A stretch of DNA of 64,000 nt from an uncultured Ferrimonas sp. (GCF_947489035.1 NZ_CANLCI010000013.1:1-64000); one strand, 5' to 3'; counted from the first letter of the stretch, positions 51,697 through 60,598 are shown. Numbers and translations: made by a program. Notes: a model not told the origin generated them from the letters alone.

Positions 51697-52857
51697 ATGC
51701 AATTTGAACAGATGCTGGCACAGCTGGCCGAGCAAGATGGCTCGGATCTTTACCTTACTCTGGGCGCCAAACCGGTGGCCAAATTCCAAGGGGCGTTACG
51801 GCCGCTGCACGACCAAGTGATGGATCGGGATAGCCTACGCCAGATCGCGCTCGGCATTATGGACGCCGAGCAGCAACAGGCGTTTGAGAAAGATCTGGAG
51901 ATGAACTTGGCCATCGGCTTGGATGGGGTTGGCCGTTTTCGGATCAACATTTTTCAGCAACGCAACGCCATTGCGATAGTGGCGCGCAACATCAAAACCG
52001 ACATTCCTCGCTTTGACGATCTGGGCCTGCCGCAGGTACTGAAAGAGGTGATCATGAAGCAGCGCGGCTTGGTGCTGTTTGTGGGCGGCACCGGATCCGG
52101 CAAGTCCACCTCGCTGGCCAGCTTGATTGATCACCGTAATCGCAACAGCGATGGCCACATCATCACCATTGAGGATCCGGTGGAGTACGTGCACGACCAT
52201 CAACGCTGCATTGTTAATCAGCGCGAGGTGGGGGTGGACACCCGCAGCTTCCAAGCGGCACTGAAAAACACCCTGCGCCAAGCCCCGGATGTGATTTTGA
52301 TTGGTGAAATTCGCGATCAAGAAACCATGGAACACGCCTTGGCCTTTGCCGAAACCGGCCACTTGGCGATCTCAACCTTGCACGCCAACAACGCCAACCA
52401 AGCCCTGGATCGGATCGTGAACTTCTTCCCCGAAGAGCGCCGCAGCCAGCTGTTGAATGACTTAGGCAATAACCTGCAGGCGTTTGTGTCACAGCGGTTG
52501 GTGCCCACGGCGGATGGCAAACGCTGCGCCGCGGTGGAAGTGATGCTTGGCACGCTGACGGTGCGGGATAAGATCAAAAAAGGCGAAAGTGCCGAGCTGA
52601 AAGAGATCATGAATAAATCGAAGCAGCTGGGGATGCAAACCTTTGATGGCGCGTTGATCGATTTGGTGCAATCGGGCCGAGTGACCGAAGAAACGGCGCT
52701 GAAATTTGCGGATTCCCCCACCAACTTAAAGCTGGAGCTGAAGCTGCAACGTCAAGGCCAAAGCGGCACGACCGAGCCCAGCGCGGGCGGCTTAAGTCTA
52801 GAGCTGCAACCGCTGCCCCAAGTCGAGACCGAAGAGGACGAAGACGATCGCTTTTAA
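51697..52857 (+). CDS. pilU: Type IV pilus retraction ATPase PilU
   Basis: A 386-residue PilT/PilU-family ATPase. Walker A is GGTGSGKST (about 130), then the Asp box (ITIEDPVEYVH), Walker B (VILIGEIRDQETM) and His box (AISTLHANNA). The PilT C-terminal AIRNLIRE motif is replaced by LTVRDKIKKGESAELKEIM, and the protein carries an acidic tail (ETEEDEDDRF), both typical of PilU rather than PilT. PilU assists PilT in retracting type IV pili. It is usually found next to pilT; here it stands alone behind a tRNA. Confidence 0.92.
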   Translation: MQFEQMLAQLAEQDGSDLYLTLGAKPVAKFQGALRPLHDQVMDRDSLRQIALGIMDAEQQQAFEKDLEMNLAIGLDGVGRFRINIFQQRNAIAIVARNIKTDIPRFDDLGLPQVLKEVIMKQRGLVLFVGGTGSGKSTSLASLIDHRNRNSDGHIITIEDPVEYVHDHQRCIVNQREVGVDTRSFQAALKNTLRQAPDVILIGEIRDQETMEHALAFAETGHLAISTLHANNANQALDRIVNFFPEERRSQLLNDLGNNLQAFVSQRLVPTADGKRCAAVEVMLGTLTVRDKIKKGESAELKEIMNKSKQLGMQTFDGALIDLVQSGRVTEETALKFADSPTNLKLELKLQRQGQSGTTEPSAGGLSLELQPLPQVETEEDEDDRF

Positions 52858-52883
52858 TCTCTCGCGCGACTAAGGTAGCCAAG

Positions 52884-52912
52884 AACAACGCCAGTCTGAG
52901 ACTGGCGTTGTT
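52884..52912. terminator. Bidirectional terminator between pilU and menB
   Basis: AACAACGCCAGTC / GACTGGCGTTGTT is a perfect 13-bp stem with a 3-base loop between two converging genes. The tails are only T/A-rich (TTGGTTGTTG), so termination may be moderate. Confidence 0.75.
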
Positions 52913-52984
52913 GGTTGTTGCGGCGGGCTGGCGGGCTATATATCAGCTCGGCCAAGGATCCGCCAACGAACAGCTCTGCCTAGC

Positions 52985-53884
52985 TCAGTAATGCCACGGG
53001 AACTTGCTGAAGTCCTTGGCGCGCTTCTCTAAGAAGGCATCGCGCCCCTCTTGCGCTTCGTCGGTGCCGTAGGCCAAGCGGGTGGCTTCACCGGCAAACA
53101 ACTGCTGCCCAACTAAGCCATCGTCTGGCAGGTTGAAGCCGTACTTGAGCATCCGCATGGCGGTTGGCGACTTGGAGTTGATCTCGGCCGCCCAACGCAG
53201 TGCTTCTTGTTCCAGCTCGGCGTGATCCACCACCTTGTTGACCATGCCCATCTCGTACGCTTCTTGCGCCGAGTAGTTAAAGCCACAGAAGAAGATCTCA
53301 CGGGCGCGCTTTTGGCCAATCATCTTGGCTAAGTAGGCGCTGCCGTAACCGGAATCGAACGAGGCCACATCCGGATCGGTTTGCTTGAATACCGCGTGCT
53401 CTTTTGACGCCAAAGTCAGATCGCACACCACGTGCAAGCTGTGGCCACCGCCAACGGCCCAGCCGGGGACCACGGCGATCACCACCTTGGGCATAAAGCG
53501 GATCAGTCGTTGCACTTCCAGAATGTGTAAGCGACCCATGCGAGCGACGTCGGCGCTGCCTTCTTCGCCTTCATATTTGTAGCCATCTTTGCCACGAATG
53601 CGCTGATCGCCGCCAGAGGAGAACGACCACTGGCCTTTGGCCGATGGGCCGTTGCCGGTGATTAAAACACAGCCAACATCAGACCATTGGCGAGCGTGAT
53701 CCAGCGCGGTGTAGAGCTCGTCTACGGTGCGGGGGCGAAACGCATTGAGGCAATCCGGGCGGTCGAGGGCGATCCGCACGGTGCCTTGGTCTTTGGCACG
53801 GTGGTAGGTGATGTCTTCAAAATCAAAGCCAGGGACCTGATCCCACTGTTGTGGGTCAAAGATCTCGGATACGGATTGGGTCAT
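52985..53884 (-). CDS. menB: 1,4-dihydroxy-2-naphthoyl-CoA synthase MenB
   Basis: Closes the second ring of menaquinone. A 299-residue crotonase-fold enzyme: CVLITGNGPSAKGQWSFSSGGDQRIRGKDGYKYEG, VVIAVVPGWAVGGGHSLHVVCDLTLASKEHAVFKQTDPDVASFDSGYGSAYLAKMIGQKRAREIFF, and the C-terminal EKRAKDFSKFPWHY, all as in MenB. The ATG at 53884 is preferred over the frame extension to 53902. It is not clustered with other men genes here. Menaquinone matters for the anaerobic respiration expected of this lineage. Confidence 0.97.
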   Translation of the reverse strand: MTQSVSEIFDPQQWDQVPGFDFEDITYHRAKDQGTVRIALDRPDCLNAFRPRTVDELYTALDHARQWSDVGCVLITGNGPSAKGQWSFSSGGDQRIRGKDGYKYEGEEGSADVARMGRLHILEVQRLIRFMPKVVIAVVPGWAVGGGHSLHVVCDLTLASKEHAVFKQTDPDVASFDSGYGSAYLAKMIGQKRAREIFFCGFNYSAQEAYEMGMVNKVVDHAELEQEALRWAAEINSKSPTAMRMLKYGFNLPDDGLVGQQLFAGEATRLAYGTDEAQEGRDAFLEKRAKDFSKFPWHY

Positions 53885-54000
53885 GGTGGGGATCCACTGC
53901 AAGTTAAGTTAAACCAAGGCTAGGGAGAGTTGCTCTAAGGGTCAAATCCAGTCGCTGCTTTCGCGGTGCAGATCAGTTATTTGTACGCGACGAATGGCGG

Positions 54001-54402
54001 CTAATTGCGGTGCTCTTGCTGTTGCAGTAACGCATCGAGCAACGGCAGATCCGCCGGCGCCAGAAATTGACGGTCGATCTGCTGGGCTGGCAGCCAACGG
54101 TATTGATGGTGGCTGCCGGTTAGGCGGATGGGATCCCCATGCCAGTGGCACAGGTAGCCGTGTAAGTGGATCACCTTGTCGCCATAGTCGTGGCGCGAGC
54201 TGGCCAAGTAGTCGCGAACGCTGGCCCGTATCGACAGCTCCTCTTGCAGCTCCCGTTGTAAGGCCTGCTGCGGGGTTTCACCGGCATCAATTTTGCCGCC
54301 GGGAAACTCCCATAAGCCCCCTTGGCTGCCTTTGCTGTGGCGCTGGGCAATAAAGACTTGCTGCTTGTGCACCATAAGGGCGGCGACCACGTCGATAATC
54401 AT
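54001..54402 (-). CDS. nudG: Nudix hydrolase, NudG/MutT-like
   Basis: A 133-residue nucleoside-triphosphate pyrophosphohydrolase. The Nudix box is GGKIDAGETPQQALQRELQEELSI, where the usual Gly near the end (EXGU) is Ser; the metal-binding REXXEE core is intact. The segment order (IDVVAALMV, QGGLWEFPGG, KVIHLHGYLCHWHGD, LAPADLPLLDALL) follows E. coli NudG (CTP/oxidised pyrimidine pyrophosphohydrolase) more than MutT. Probably removes damaged or modified nucleotides. Confidence 0.8.
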   Translation of the reverse strand: MIIDVVAALMVHKQQVFIAQRHSKGSQGGLWEFPGGKIDAGETPQQALQRELQEELSIRASVRDYLASSRHDYGDKVIHLHGYLCHWHGDPIRLTGSHHQYRWLPAQQIDRQFLAPADLPLLDALLQQQEHRN

Positions 54403-54767
54403 CGCTTATCTCTCCTGCTTTATCGCCAAAACGGCAACAAGATGTTGCGTTAATGTTAAAATGCAATGCTTTGCTGGCTTATTATTTACTGTGGCTGCCA
54501 TCAGGCTTTAATTCATTGTTTTACTAGAATAATTCACTGAATTAGAGCCTGTGCTTTATTTGCGACGGCGGCGGTAGCGTGGCATGGTTGCCGCAGCTCG
54601 AGGGCGCTTTGCCTGGATCCGATTCTAAGCAACAGCAATCTCCGCTGGCTTTGTGCCCGGCTTATTGAATAGCCGGGCTTTTTTTGCGCCTTGTTCACAG
54701 GCAAGGGGCAAGGCCAGTCATCGCGCGGTCTACACTTAGGCAAATGTACTGCCTAAAAGGCCGGATC
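54403..54767 (+). ncRNA. Gene-free region with an orphan terminator; possible small RNA
   Basis: No protein gene is evident in these 365 bases. At 54655-54685 there is a strong plus-strand terminator: GCCCGGCT, an 8-base loop, AGCCGGGC and T7. No plus-strand gene precedes it (nudG is on the minus strand and starts at 54402), so the terminator needs another transcript. A small RNA beginning somewhere in 54480-54560 would explain it. I could not match it to a known sRNA family and no promoter is strong, so the terminator is firm but the RNA is a guess. Confidence 0.35.
54655..54685 (+). terminator. Strong orphan terminator upstream of the dodecin gene
   Basis: GCCCGGCT / AGCCGGGC with an 8-base loop and T7. 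It ends 82 bases before the dodecin ATG and belongs to no annotated plus-strand gene. Confidence 0.9.
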
Positions 54768-54974
54768 ATGCCGCATCACATCTATGAAAAAATTGAACTG
54801 ACTGGATCATCCACCCTCAGCAGCGATGATGCCATTGCGAACGCCATCGCCTCGGCCAGTAAAACCCACCACAACTTACGCTGGTTTGAAGTGGTTGAGA
54901 GCCGTGGCCATGTGGTTGATGGCACCGTCGCGCATTGGCAGGTAACGATAAAAGTAGGCTTTACCCGCACTTAG
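54768..54974 (+). CDS. Dodecin flavin-binding protein
   Basis: A 68-residue dodecin, a small protein that assembles into a hollow dodecamer and stores flavins. The sequence MPHHIYEKIELTGSSTLSSDDAIANAIASASKTHHNLRWFEVVESRGHVVDG fits the family, with the conserved Trp of LRWFEV that stacks on the flavin and the ESRG turn. The ATG at 54768 is chosen from GGATC spacing and family length. Its last four bases overlap the convergent queG stop. Confidence 0.93.
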   Translation: MPHHIYEKIELTGSSTLSSDDAIANAIASASKTHHNLRWFEVVESRGHVVDGTVAHWQVTIKVGFTRT

Positions 54975-56107
54975 GCGTCGCGCGGTAAGCCTTTTTCAAC
55001 CACGCGGATCAACCGCTGTTGCTGGCGGTTACGGTACTCGCCTTGGCGTTGCTGCAGTTGATTGAGCGCCCAATGGATGTGTTCATCCACCATCTCGTCC
55101 ACCCGCCCCAGACCCTGAGTTAACGCGCTGATCACCTCGGCGCTGGCAGGGCCATTGCCCAGTGCGACCGCCAAATTACGCTGCCAGCGACGAAAACCAA
55201 TGCGGCGGATGGGCGAGCCTTCCATCTGTTTTAAGAACGCGGCTTCATCCCATTGCCATAGGGTCAGCAGTTTAGGCTGTTGCAGCGCATCGCGAATGTG
55301 GAAATCCGATTCGCTGGTCAGCGGCGCGGCGCGATTCCACGGGCACACCAATTGGCAATCATCGCAACCGTAGATGCGGTTGCCGATGGCGGCGCGTAAG
55401 GGCTCTGGAATGGCGTGATCCGATTCGATGGTGAGGTAACTGATGCAGCGGCGGCCATCCACTACGTAGGGCTCGACAATCGCTTTGGTGGGGCAGATGG
55501 TTAAGCAAGCGCTGCAACTGCCGCAATCTTGCTGGTTGGCTTCGTCGTTGGGCAGCGGCAGATTGACCAGCAGCTCGCCAAGGAAAAACCAGCTTCCGGC
55601 TTGCTCGTTCAGCAGCAGTGAGTGTTTGCCAACCCAGCCCAGCCCGGCATTACGGGCCAGCGGCCGCTCCAACAGGGGGGCGGAGTCGACAAAAGGGCGA
55701 AAGTTATGGTCGTCGCTTTCAGGCAGTTCCGCTTTAATCCAATCCCCGAGCTTTTTCAGCCGATTACGCATCAGTTTGTGGTAATCGCGGCCACCGGCGT
55801 AGCGGCTAACGTAGGCGCTGTCGCTTTGCTTTAAGTTGGCGGCAAAGCCTGCTTCTGGGGGGAGGTAATCCAGCGCAACGCAGATCACCTTCAAAGTGCC
55901 CGGATGCAGTTGCTCTGGATGGCAGCGCATGTCGCCGTGGCGTGCCATGTAATCCATGTCGCCGTGGTAGTGGTTCTCTAGCCATTGTTGCAGCCGTGGC
56001 CACTCTTGGCTGAGATCAATATCGGCGATGCCTACGGCGCGAAAACCGAGCTGTTGCCCTTGCTGTTTAATGCGGGCGGCAAAGGCCGCCCAGTCGGTAC
56101 TGTTCAT
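54971..56107 (-). CDS. queG: Epoxyqueuosine reductase QueG
   Basis: A 378-residue cobalamin-dependent iron-sulfur enzyme, last step of queuosine synthesis in tRNA. Two [4Fe-4S] motifs are present: CGSCSACLTICP (about 188-199) and YGCDDCQLVCPWN (about 240-252). The N-terminal RAVGIADIDLSQEWPRLQQWLENHYHGDMDYMARH and the DSAPLLERPLARNAGLGWVGKHSLLL segment match QueG. ATG start. Convergent with dodecin and 49 bases from the DUF4097 gene on the same strand. Confidence 0.96.
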   Translation of the reverse strand: MNSTDWAAFAARIKQQGQQLGFRAVGIADIDLSQEWPRLQQWLENHYHGDMDYMARHGDMRCHPEQLHPGTLKVICVALDYLPPEAGFAANLKQSDSAYVSRYAGGRDYHKLMRNRLKKLGDWIKAELPESDDHNFRPFVDSAPLLERPLARNAGLGWVGKHSLLLNEQAGSWFFLGELLVNLPLPNDEANQQDCGSCSACLTICPTKAIVEPYVVDGRRCISYLTIESDHAIPEPLRAAIGNRIYGCDDCQLVCPWNRAAPLTSESDFHIRDALQQPKLLTLWQWDEAAFLKQMEGSPIRRIGFRRWQRNLAVALGNGPASAEVISALTQGLGRVDEMVDEHIHWALNQLQQRQGEYRNRQQQRLIRVVEKGLPRDA

Positions 56108-56156
56108 GGGCGCAAGGGTAGCAACCGCAACGTCTTTTGCGTAGAGCTAATTGCGA

Positions 56157-57095
56157 TTACTTACGCAGGTTGAGATCGCCGCTGACGGTGTTCAAGCGCA
56201 CCTGCTGTGGGCCATTGCCAAACTGCAGGGATTTGTTGCCGCCGTATTTGCTTTTGCTGGCACGGTGTTCGCTCCAGTCGTTGCGAATGGAACCGCCACC
56301 ACCGGCGTGGGCGCTAACGTTAACGTCGCCTAATTGGTCGATCTGCAAGGTCACGTCGCCGCTGACGGTTTCCAGTTCAAGCTCGATGCGTGCGGCTAAT
56401 CGATCCGCTTCAATCTTAACGTCACCACTGACGCTGCGCCCCTGCAGCGACACCAGTTCATCGGCATCGATGTTGACGTCGCCGCTGACGGATTCCAGCG
56501 TCAGTTTGCCACTGAGTTGCTGGGCGTTGGCGTCGCCACTGACGGTCGATAATTCAATCTCGCCTTGGCAATTGTTGGCGCTGATGTCGCCGCTGACCGC
56601 TTCGATGTCGAGCTCACCACTGAGGTTGGCAAGGCGCACGTCGCCGCTGACCGCATCAATCTCAAATTGGCCTTGGCCGTCCGTTACCTTGATGTCGCCA
56701 CTGACGGTTTCCAGCGCCAGCTGGGTTAGCTGATTGATCTCGACATCGGTGCTGACGACCTCGATTTCAACGCCGGCTTGTTGTGGCAAGGTGATCACCA
56801 GATCGCTGTATTGCTTGTTTTTGTCTTGATGGCTGCTCCACTGCTTGGGCAGTTTGACTTCGATCAGCAGTTCATCACCGCGTTGTTCAAAGATAAACGC
56901 CTTGGTGTCGTCATCCAGTTGGCCGCTGACGTTGATCTGCTGGCTGTCGCTGCCGCGCACTTGCAGATCGCCACGGGGCAGTTCAATCACGATGGTGCTG
57001 CCAGTGGCCCAAGTCAGGCTTTGGTCGATGGTTTGCGCCCACAGGCTGCTAGGGGCCAGCAATGTGAGGGCGGCGAGGGCGGTAAGTTTCATCAT
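56157..57095 (-). CDS. Exported DUF4097-family beta-solenoid protein with repeated VSGD motifs
   Basis: A 312-residue exported protein with signal peptide (LTALAALTLLAPSSLWAQ). The C-terminal two thirds contain eight VSGD-containing repeats (VSGDIKV, VSGDVRL, VSGDISA, VSGDANA, VSGDVNI, VSGDVKI, VSGDVTL, VSGDLNL) spaced mostly 18-25 residues apart, a pattern of the DUF4097/DUF2807 right-handed beta-solenoid. No enzymatic motif is seen. It is the third gene of an ECF sigma / anti-sigma unit (8 bases after the anti-sigma stop), so it is probably a target or sensor of that stress system. Two adjacent ATGs fit the AAGGA ribosome site. Confidence 0.82.
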   Translation of the reverse strand: MMKLTALAALTLLAPSSLWAQTIDQSLTWATGSTIVIELPRGDLQVRGSDSQQINVSGQLDDDTKAFIFEQRGDELLIEVKLPKQWSSHQDKNKQYSDLVITLPQQAGVEIEVVSTDVEINQLTQLALETVSGDIKVTDGQGQFEIDAVSGDVRLANLSGELDIEAVSGDISANNCQGEIELSTVSGDANAQQLSGKLTLESVSGDVNIDADELVSLQGRSVSGDVKIEADRLAARIELELETVSGDVTLQIDQLGDVNVSAHAGGGGSIRNDWSEHRASKSKYGGNKSLQFGNGPQQVRLNTVSGDLNLRK

Positions 57096-57102
57096 AGATT
57101 CC

Positions 57103-57549
57103 TTAAAGCGATTGATGCTGAGGAAGGGGGATCTGCAACAGCTCCAGCTCCCGTTGTTGAGTCCAAAGCCACAGTTCAAGCAGCGCCTGATTGTTCGGTT
57201 GCTGCTGCAGGGCTTGCTGCAGTTCGGCGGTGCCGCTGCGTAGGGTTTGCAGATCCGCGGCGGGCACCAGCGGGTTGCTGCTGGGCAGTTGCGCTAATCG
57301 CTGCTGATGTTGGCTGGCAATCACCTGCAGTACCCCGTTCAGCAATTCCGGTTGCAGCATCGGCTGATCGTTTAAGCGGTAGCCGCCGATCCCCCCCAGT
57401 AAGATCCCCAGCAGCAAACTGGCGGCCAGCGCCCACTGTTGGGGGTGGTGCTGCTGTTTCAGTTGGCGGGCCACGTGCGGCCACAGCGGTTTAGCCGGGG
57501 CGATCTCCCGGGGGGTCTGTTCAAGCAGTTCGGTTAATTTGTCGGTCAT
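57103..57549 (-). CDS. Putative anti-sigma factor, single-pass membrane protein
   Basis: A 148-residue protein: a cytosolic N-terminus of about 40 residues, one transmembrane helix (QQWALAASLLLGILLGGIGGY), and a Gln/Leu-rich periplasmic part that looks helical. Its ATG overlaps the stop of an ECF sigma gene (ATGA), which is how anti-sigma factors are usually placed. No zinc-binding HXXXCXXC motif is visible, so it is not a ZAS-type anti-sigma, and the assignment rests on context and topology. Confidence 0.68.
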   Translation of the reverse strand: MTDKLTELLEQTPREIAPAKPLWPHVARQLKQQHHPQQWALAASLLLGILLGGIGGYRLNDQPMLQPELLNGVLQVIASQHQQRLAQLPSSNPLVPAADLQTLRSGTAELQQALQQQPNNQALLELWLWTQQRELELLQIPLPQHQSL

Positions 57550-58076
57550 TGCAGCCACTCCTGCAGTTGGGTTCTGGCGTGGTGATAATGGGCTTTGCTG
57601 GCGCCGCTGCTGATCCCCAGCAGTTCGCCAATTTCCTGATGTTGGTAGCCTTCGATGGCATGCAGCACAAACACTTGCCGGCGCCGCACGGGCAACTTGG
57701 GCAACAGTCGATCAATCCCCTGTTGTGGGATGGGGTTATGGCTGGGTTCGTGGCTGCTGTCGTGGTTTAACCGCTGCCGCCACCATTGACCTTTGCGGGT
57801 AAAATTGATGGCGTGATTGACGCTTAAACGGTGCAACCAGGTGCTGAAGTTGGCTTCGCCTTGGTAGCTGTCGAGTTTTTGCCACAGCCGTAAAAACACC
57901 TCTTGGGTGGCTTCTTCGGCACAGTTAGGGTGCTGACATAGGCGCAAGCACAGGGCATAGACGCGGCGATGGTGTTGTTCGAACAGGTGCGCAAACGCCG
58001 CTTGATCCCCTGCTTGGGCAAGGGCAATCCAATGGGATTCGATGGCGTCAAAGTTGTCCTTGGGCAGTTGGCTCAC
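57546..58076 (-). CDS. ECF-type sigma factor
   Basis: A 176-residue sigma-70 family protein of extracytoplasmic-function size. Region 2 is FAHLFEQHHRRVYALCLRLCQHPNCAEEATQEVFLRLWQKLDSYQGEANFSTWLHRLSVNHAINFTRK (about 28-95); region 4 is LPVRRRQVFVLHAIEGYQHQEIGELLGISSGASKAHYHHARTQL (about 125-172). First gene of a three-gene unit with the anti-sigma and DUF4097 genes, and probably autoregulated. The start codon is a GTG without a clear ribosome site. Confidence 0.9.
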   Translation of the reverse strand: MSQLPKDNFDAIESHWIALAQAGDQAAFAHLFEQHHRRVYALCLRLCQHPNCAEEATQEVFLRLWQKLDSYQGEANFSTWLHRLSVNHAINFTRKGQWWRQRLNHDSSHEPSHNPIPQQGIDRLLPKLPVRRRQVFVLHAIEGYQHQEIGELLGISSGASKAHYHHARTQLQEWLQ

Positions 58077-58221
58077 GGCTGACTTCCATAATCAGTTGAA
58101 GGCAACTTGGGCAGAGCCCACAACAAGTGCCAATCAGAAGGTATTTTCTAATTAGACAGAGGCACCAGCGCAAAAGGTTTAACGGCAACATGATTTTTTC
58201 TGCCGTGGGCGCTGCAAAGGA

Positions 58222-59775
58222 TCAGATCTGTTCGGGTTGAGGCTGCTCGCTGTAGGGTTGAGAACCGGCGCATTCCACCCGATTACGGCCACGGCGCTTG
58301 GCCAGATAAAGGGCGCTGTCGGCGCGGTTAAGCAGTTCGTTTTCAGTGAGGCTGCTTTGCTGTACCAGCGACGCACAGCCGATACTGATGGTGACATACA
58401 GCTCGACCCCGTCGGCCAGTTTTATCGGTTTCTCAGCGACTTTTTTCAGCACGATTTCGGCCACATGCAAGGCGCCTTGCTCGCTGGTTTGCGGCAATAA
58501 AATGGCAAACTCTTCACCACCGATACGGCATAGGGCATCGGCTGGGCGGCGCAAACTGTAATACAGGCGTTTGGCTACCTGTTGCAGCACTTGATCGCCG
58601 CCAGGGTGACCGTAGGTGTCGTTAATTTTCTTAAAGTTATCCAGATCCAGCATCAGCAAACTGGTGGGGGATCGCTCCCGCGCACTGCGGGCGACTTCGG
58701 TTTGGTACTGCTCGTTAAAGAACAAACGATTGCGAAGGCCAGTGAGGGCATCCACCCAGGTTTTTTCATGCAGGATCCGGTTTTTGTCTTCCAGCGTCTG
58801 CACCTGTTGTGACAGCGATTGCAGCTGCTGCTCTACCCCGGGCTTGGGTTCATGGGCGCGTTGCTCATGCAGTTTCTTCAGCCGATTTTGGTACAGCGGC
58901 AGCTGACTGAGCGGCCGCAGCAGTTGGCACAGTTGCCAGATGGCAATGCAGCTGAGGCTCAGCCAGAGCGGCATGTCGGCACGCACAGGCAGCTCTAAAC
59001 ACAACACAAACAGCGCCAACCAGCCCAGTTGCTGATACCAGCGGTGGCTTGGCCGCAGCACTTGATAACAAAGTACCGGAGCAATGGCGGCCACGCAGCC
59101 CCACGCCAGCCACGGTTCTGGGATAAACACGCCGAGCCCCGTGGTGATCAGCAGCACCGGAATGATCCAGCGGATGTTAAAGGTGCTGGCGGCGATGGTG
59201 GTGAGCACCGCGCAGGTGGCGAGCAGCGGCAGGAAGGGGCTCAGCAAGAGCACTGGCCCGGCAATGGCGCCATAGCGAACGCTGTCCCACTGAATGGTGG
59301 TGATCAGCCACAGCAGCAACTGCGTAGCCAACAGCGCGCCGAGCAGCATAAACAGCACCGGATTGGGCAAGAAGCCGCGAGAGACGCGGGCGCTGTCGTC
59401 AATGGAGTGATAGATCTGGATGGGGCGCGAGAGGCTGTTGATCTGTTGGTACTGCAATGGCGACTGCCACTGCGAGGCTGGCAGCTCGAAGACCTCAACG
59501 TGCTGCTGATCAACCTTCACTAAGGTGATTGGCTGTAACGATAAGGCACTGAGGGTAAAGGATTGATAGGGCTCTATTTCATGGCGGTGCCAGGTGGCGG
59601 TACTGGAGCTGATCTGATGCCACTGCTGGCTGGGCAGGGTGCTCTCTGTGCCGGCCGGCAAGACCGGATCACCGTACTGCACATGTTGATTAAGTTTGGC
59701 GATCAGTAACGCTAGCACAACCGTGATGATTGTGGCCGCAAAGATCCTGAGCCAGCGTTTGCTATTTTTTGCCAT
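58222..59775 (-). CDS. Membrane-bound diguanylate cyclase (GGEEF)
   Basis: Makes cyclic di-GMP. A 517-residue protein: signal-anchor, a periplasmic domain (about 28-125), seven or so transmembrane helices (about 130-280), a short coiled coil (LKKLHEQRAHEPKPGVEQQLQSLSQQVQTLEDKN) and a GGEEF domain (about 330-500) with MLDLDNFKKINDTYGHPGGDQVL and the intact active loop RIGGEEFAILLP. The inhibitory site RPAD is correctly placed before it, so product inhibition is expected. ATG at 59775; an in-frame TTG precedes it. Single-gene unit. Confidence 0.9.
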   Translation of the reverse strand: MAKNSKRWLRIFAATIITVVLALLIAKLNQHVQYGDPVLPAGTESTLPSQQWHQISSSTATWHRHEIEPYQSFTLSALSLQPITLVKVDQQHVEVFELPASQWQSPLQYQQINSLSRPIQIYHSIDDSARVSRGFLPNPVLFMLLGALLATQLLLWLITTIQWDSVRYGAIAGPVLLLSPFLPLLATCAVLTTIAASTFNIRWIIPVLLITTGLGVFIPEPWLAWGCVAAIAPVLCYQVLRPSHRWYQQLGWLALFVLCLELPVRADMPLWLSLSCIAIWQLCQLLRPLSQLPLYQNRLKKLHEQRAHEPKPGVEQQLQSLSQQVQTLEDKNRILHEKTWVDALTGLRNRLFFNEQYQTEVARSARERSPTSLLMLDLDNFKKINDTYGHPGGDQVLQQVAKRLYYSLRRPADALCRIGGEEFAILLPQTSEQGALHVAEIVLKKVAEKPIKLADGVELYVTISIGCASLVQQSSLTENELLNRADSALYLAKRRGRNRVECAGSQPYSEQPQPEQI

Positions 59776-59892
59776 AGGAAGCAATAACTTACTTTGCTAA
59801 GTTGGAGTAGAGATTACTGCTAGTTTCGCATAGACGAACGAAAAGTAGGTAGTTAACTCATTTAAATTTAAGAAAATAATCTGGAGGTAATG

Positions 59893-60504
59893 ATGCAGCC
59901 GGTGTTTTTTGCGTTGATGTCGAGAATGCAGAACGTTCAGCGATGGGGCAAGTCGAACCCAACCCGCGCTGAAAATGTGGCAGAGCACAGCATGCAAGTG
60001 GCGTTGTTTGCCCATGCCTTGGGGTTAATTCGCAATAAGGTGTTTACCGACCAGCCGCCATTGGATGAGAACCAATTGGCGGTGATGGCGCTGTTTCATG
60101 ATGCGCCAGAGGTGCTCACTGAAGACGTAAACAGTGGCATTAAGTACTCGGCACCGCGAATGTTGGCGCTGTGTCGTGAGATGGAGTCGATCGCCAGTGA
60201 TCTGTTGCTGGGCACCATTCCAGAGCCATTGCAGGCCAGCTACGAACCGCTGCTGCAGCACGGGGATGGCGGCGAACTGGCGCAGTTGGTTAAGGCGGCG
60301 GATCTGTTGTCGGCTTATACCAAAGCGTTGGGGGAGTTACGGGCGGGCAACATGGAATTTGAAGGCACCGAGCGGAAAGTGCTGCTGGCACTGCAGCCCT
60401 TCATTGATGACCTGCCGGAAGTCGCGTGGTTTATGGATAATTTTGTCGCTTCGTTCCAGTTGACCATCGATGATCTGGTGGAAGCGGCCTTCGAGCCTAA
60501 ATAA
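59893..60504 (+). CDS. yfbR: 5'-deoxynucleotidase YfbR
   Basis: A 203-residue HD-domain nucleotidase that dephosphorylates deoxyribonucleoside 5'-monophosphates. The N-terminus FFALMSRMQNVQRWGK...ENVAEHSMQVALFAHALG holds the first metal-binding His, MALFHDAPEVLTEDVNSGIKYSAP the HD pair, and LVKAADLLSAYTKALGELRAGNMEF the last Asp, all matching E. coli YfbR. GGAGG favours the second of two adjacent ATGs (59893). Confidence 0.94.
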   Translation: MQPVFFALMSRMQNVQRWGKSNPTRAENVAEHSMQVALFAHALGLIRNKVFTDQPPLDENQLAVMALFHDAPEVLTEDVNSGIKYSAPRMLALCREMESIASDLLLGTIPEPLQASYEPLLQHGDGGELAQLVKAADLLSAYTKALGELRAGNMEFEGTERKVLLALQPFIDDLPEVAWFMDNFVASFQLTIDDLVEAAFEPK

Positions 60505-60598
60505 ATCACCGTAATGTAAAAATTGTGAAGCGAATTGTGACCAGCTCGGTCAAATATGAGATAAACGCTTTTATCGATTAAAAGGGCCTACCTTCATT

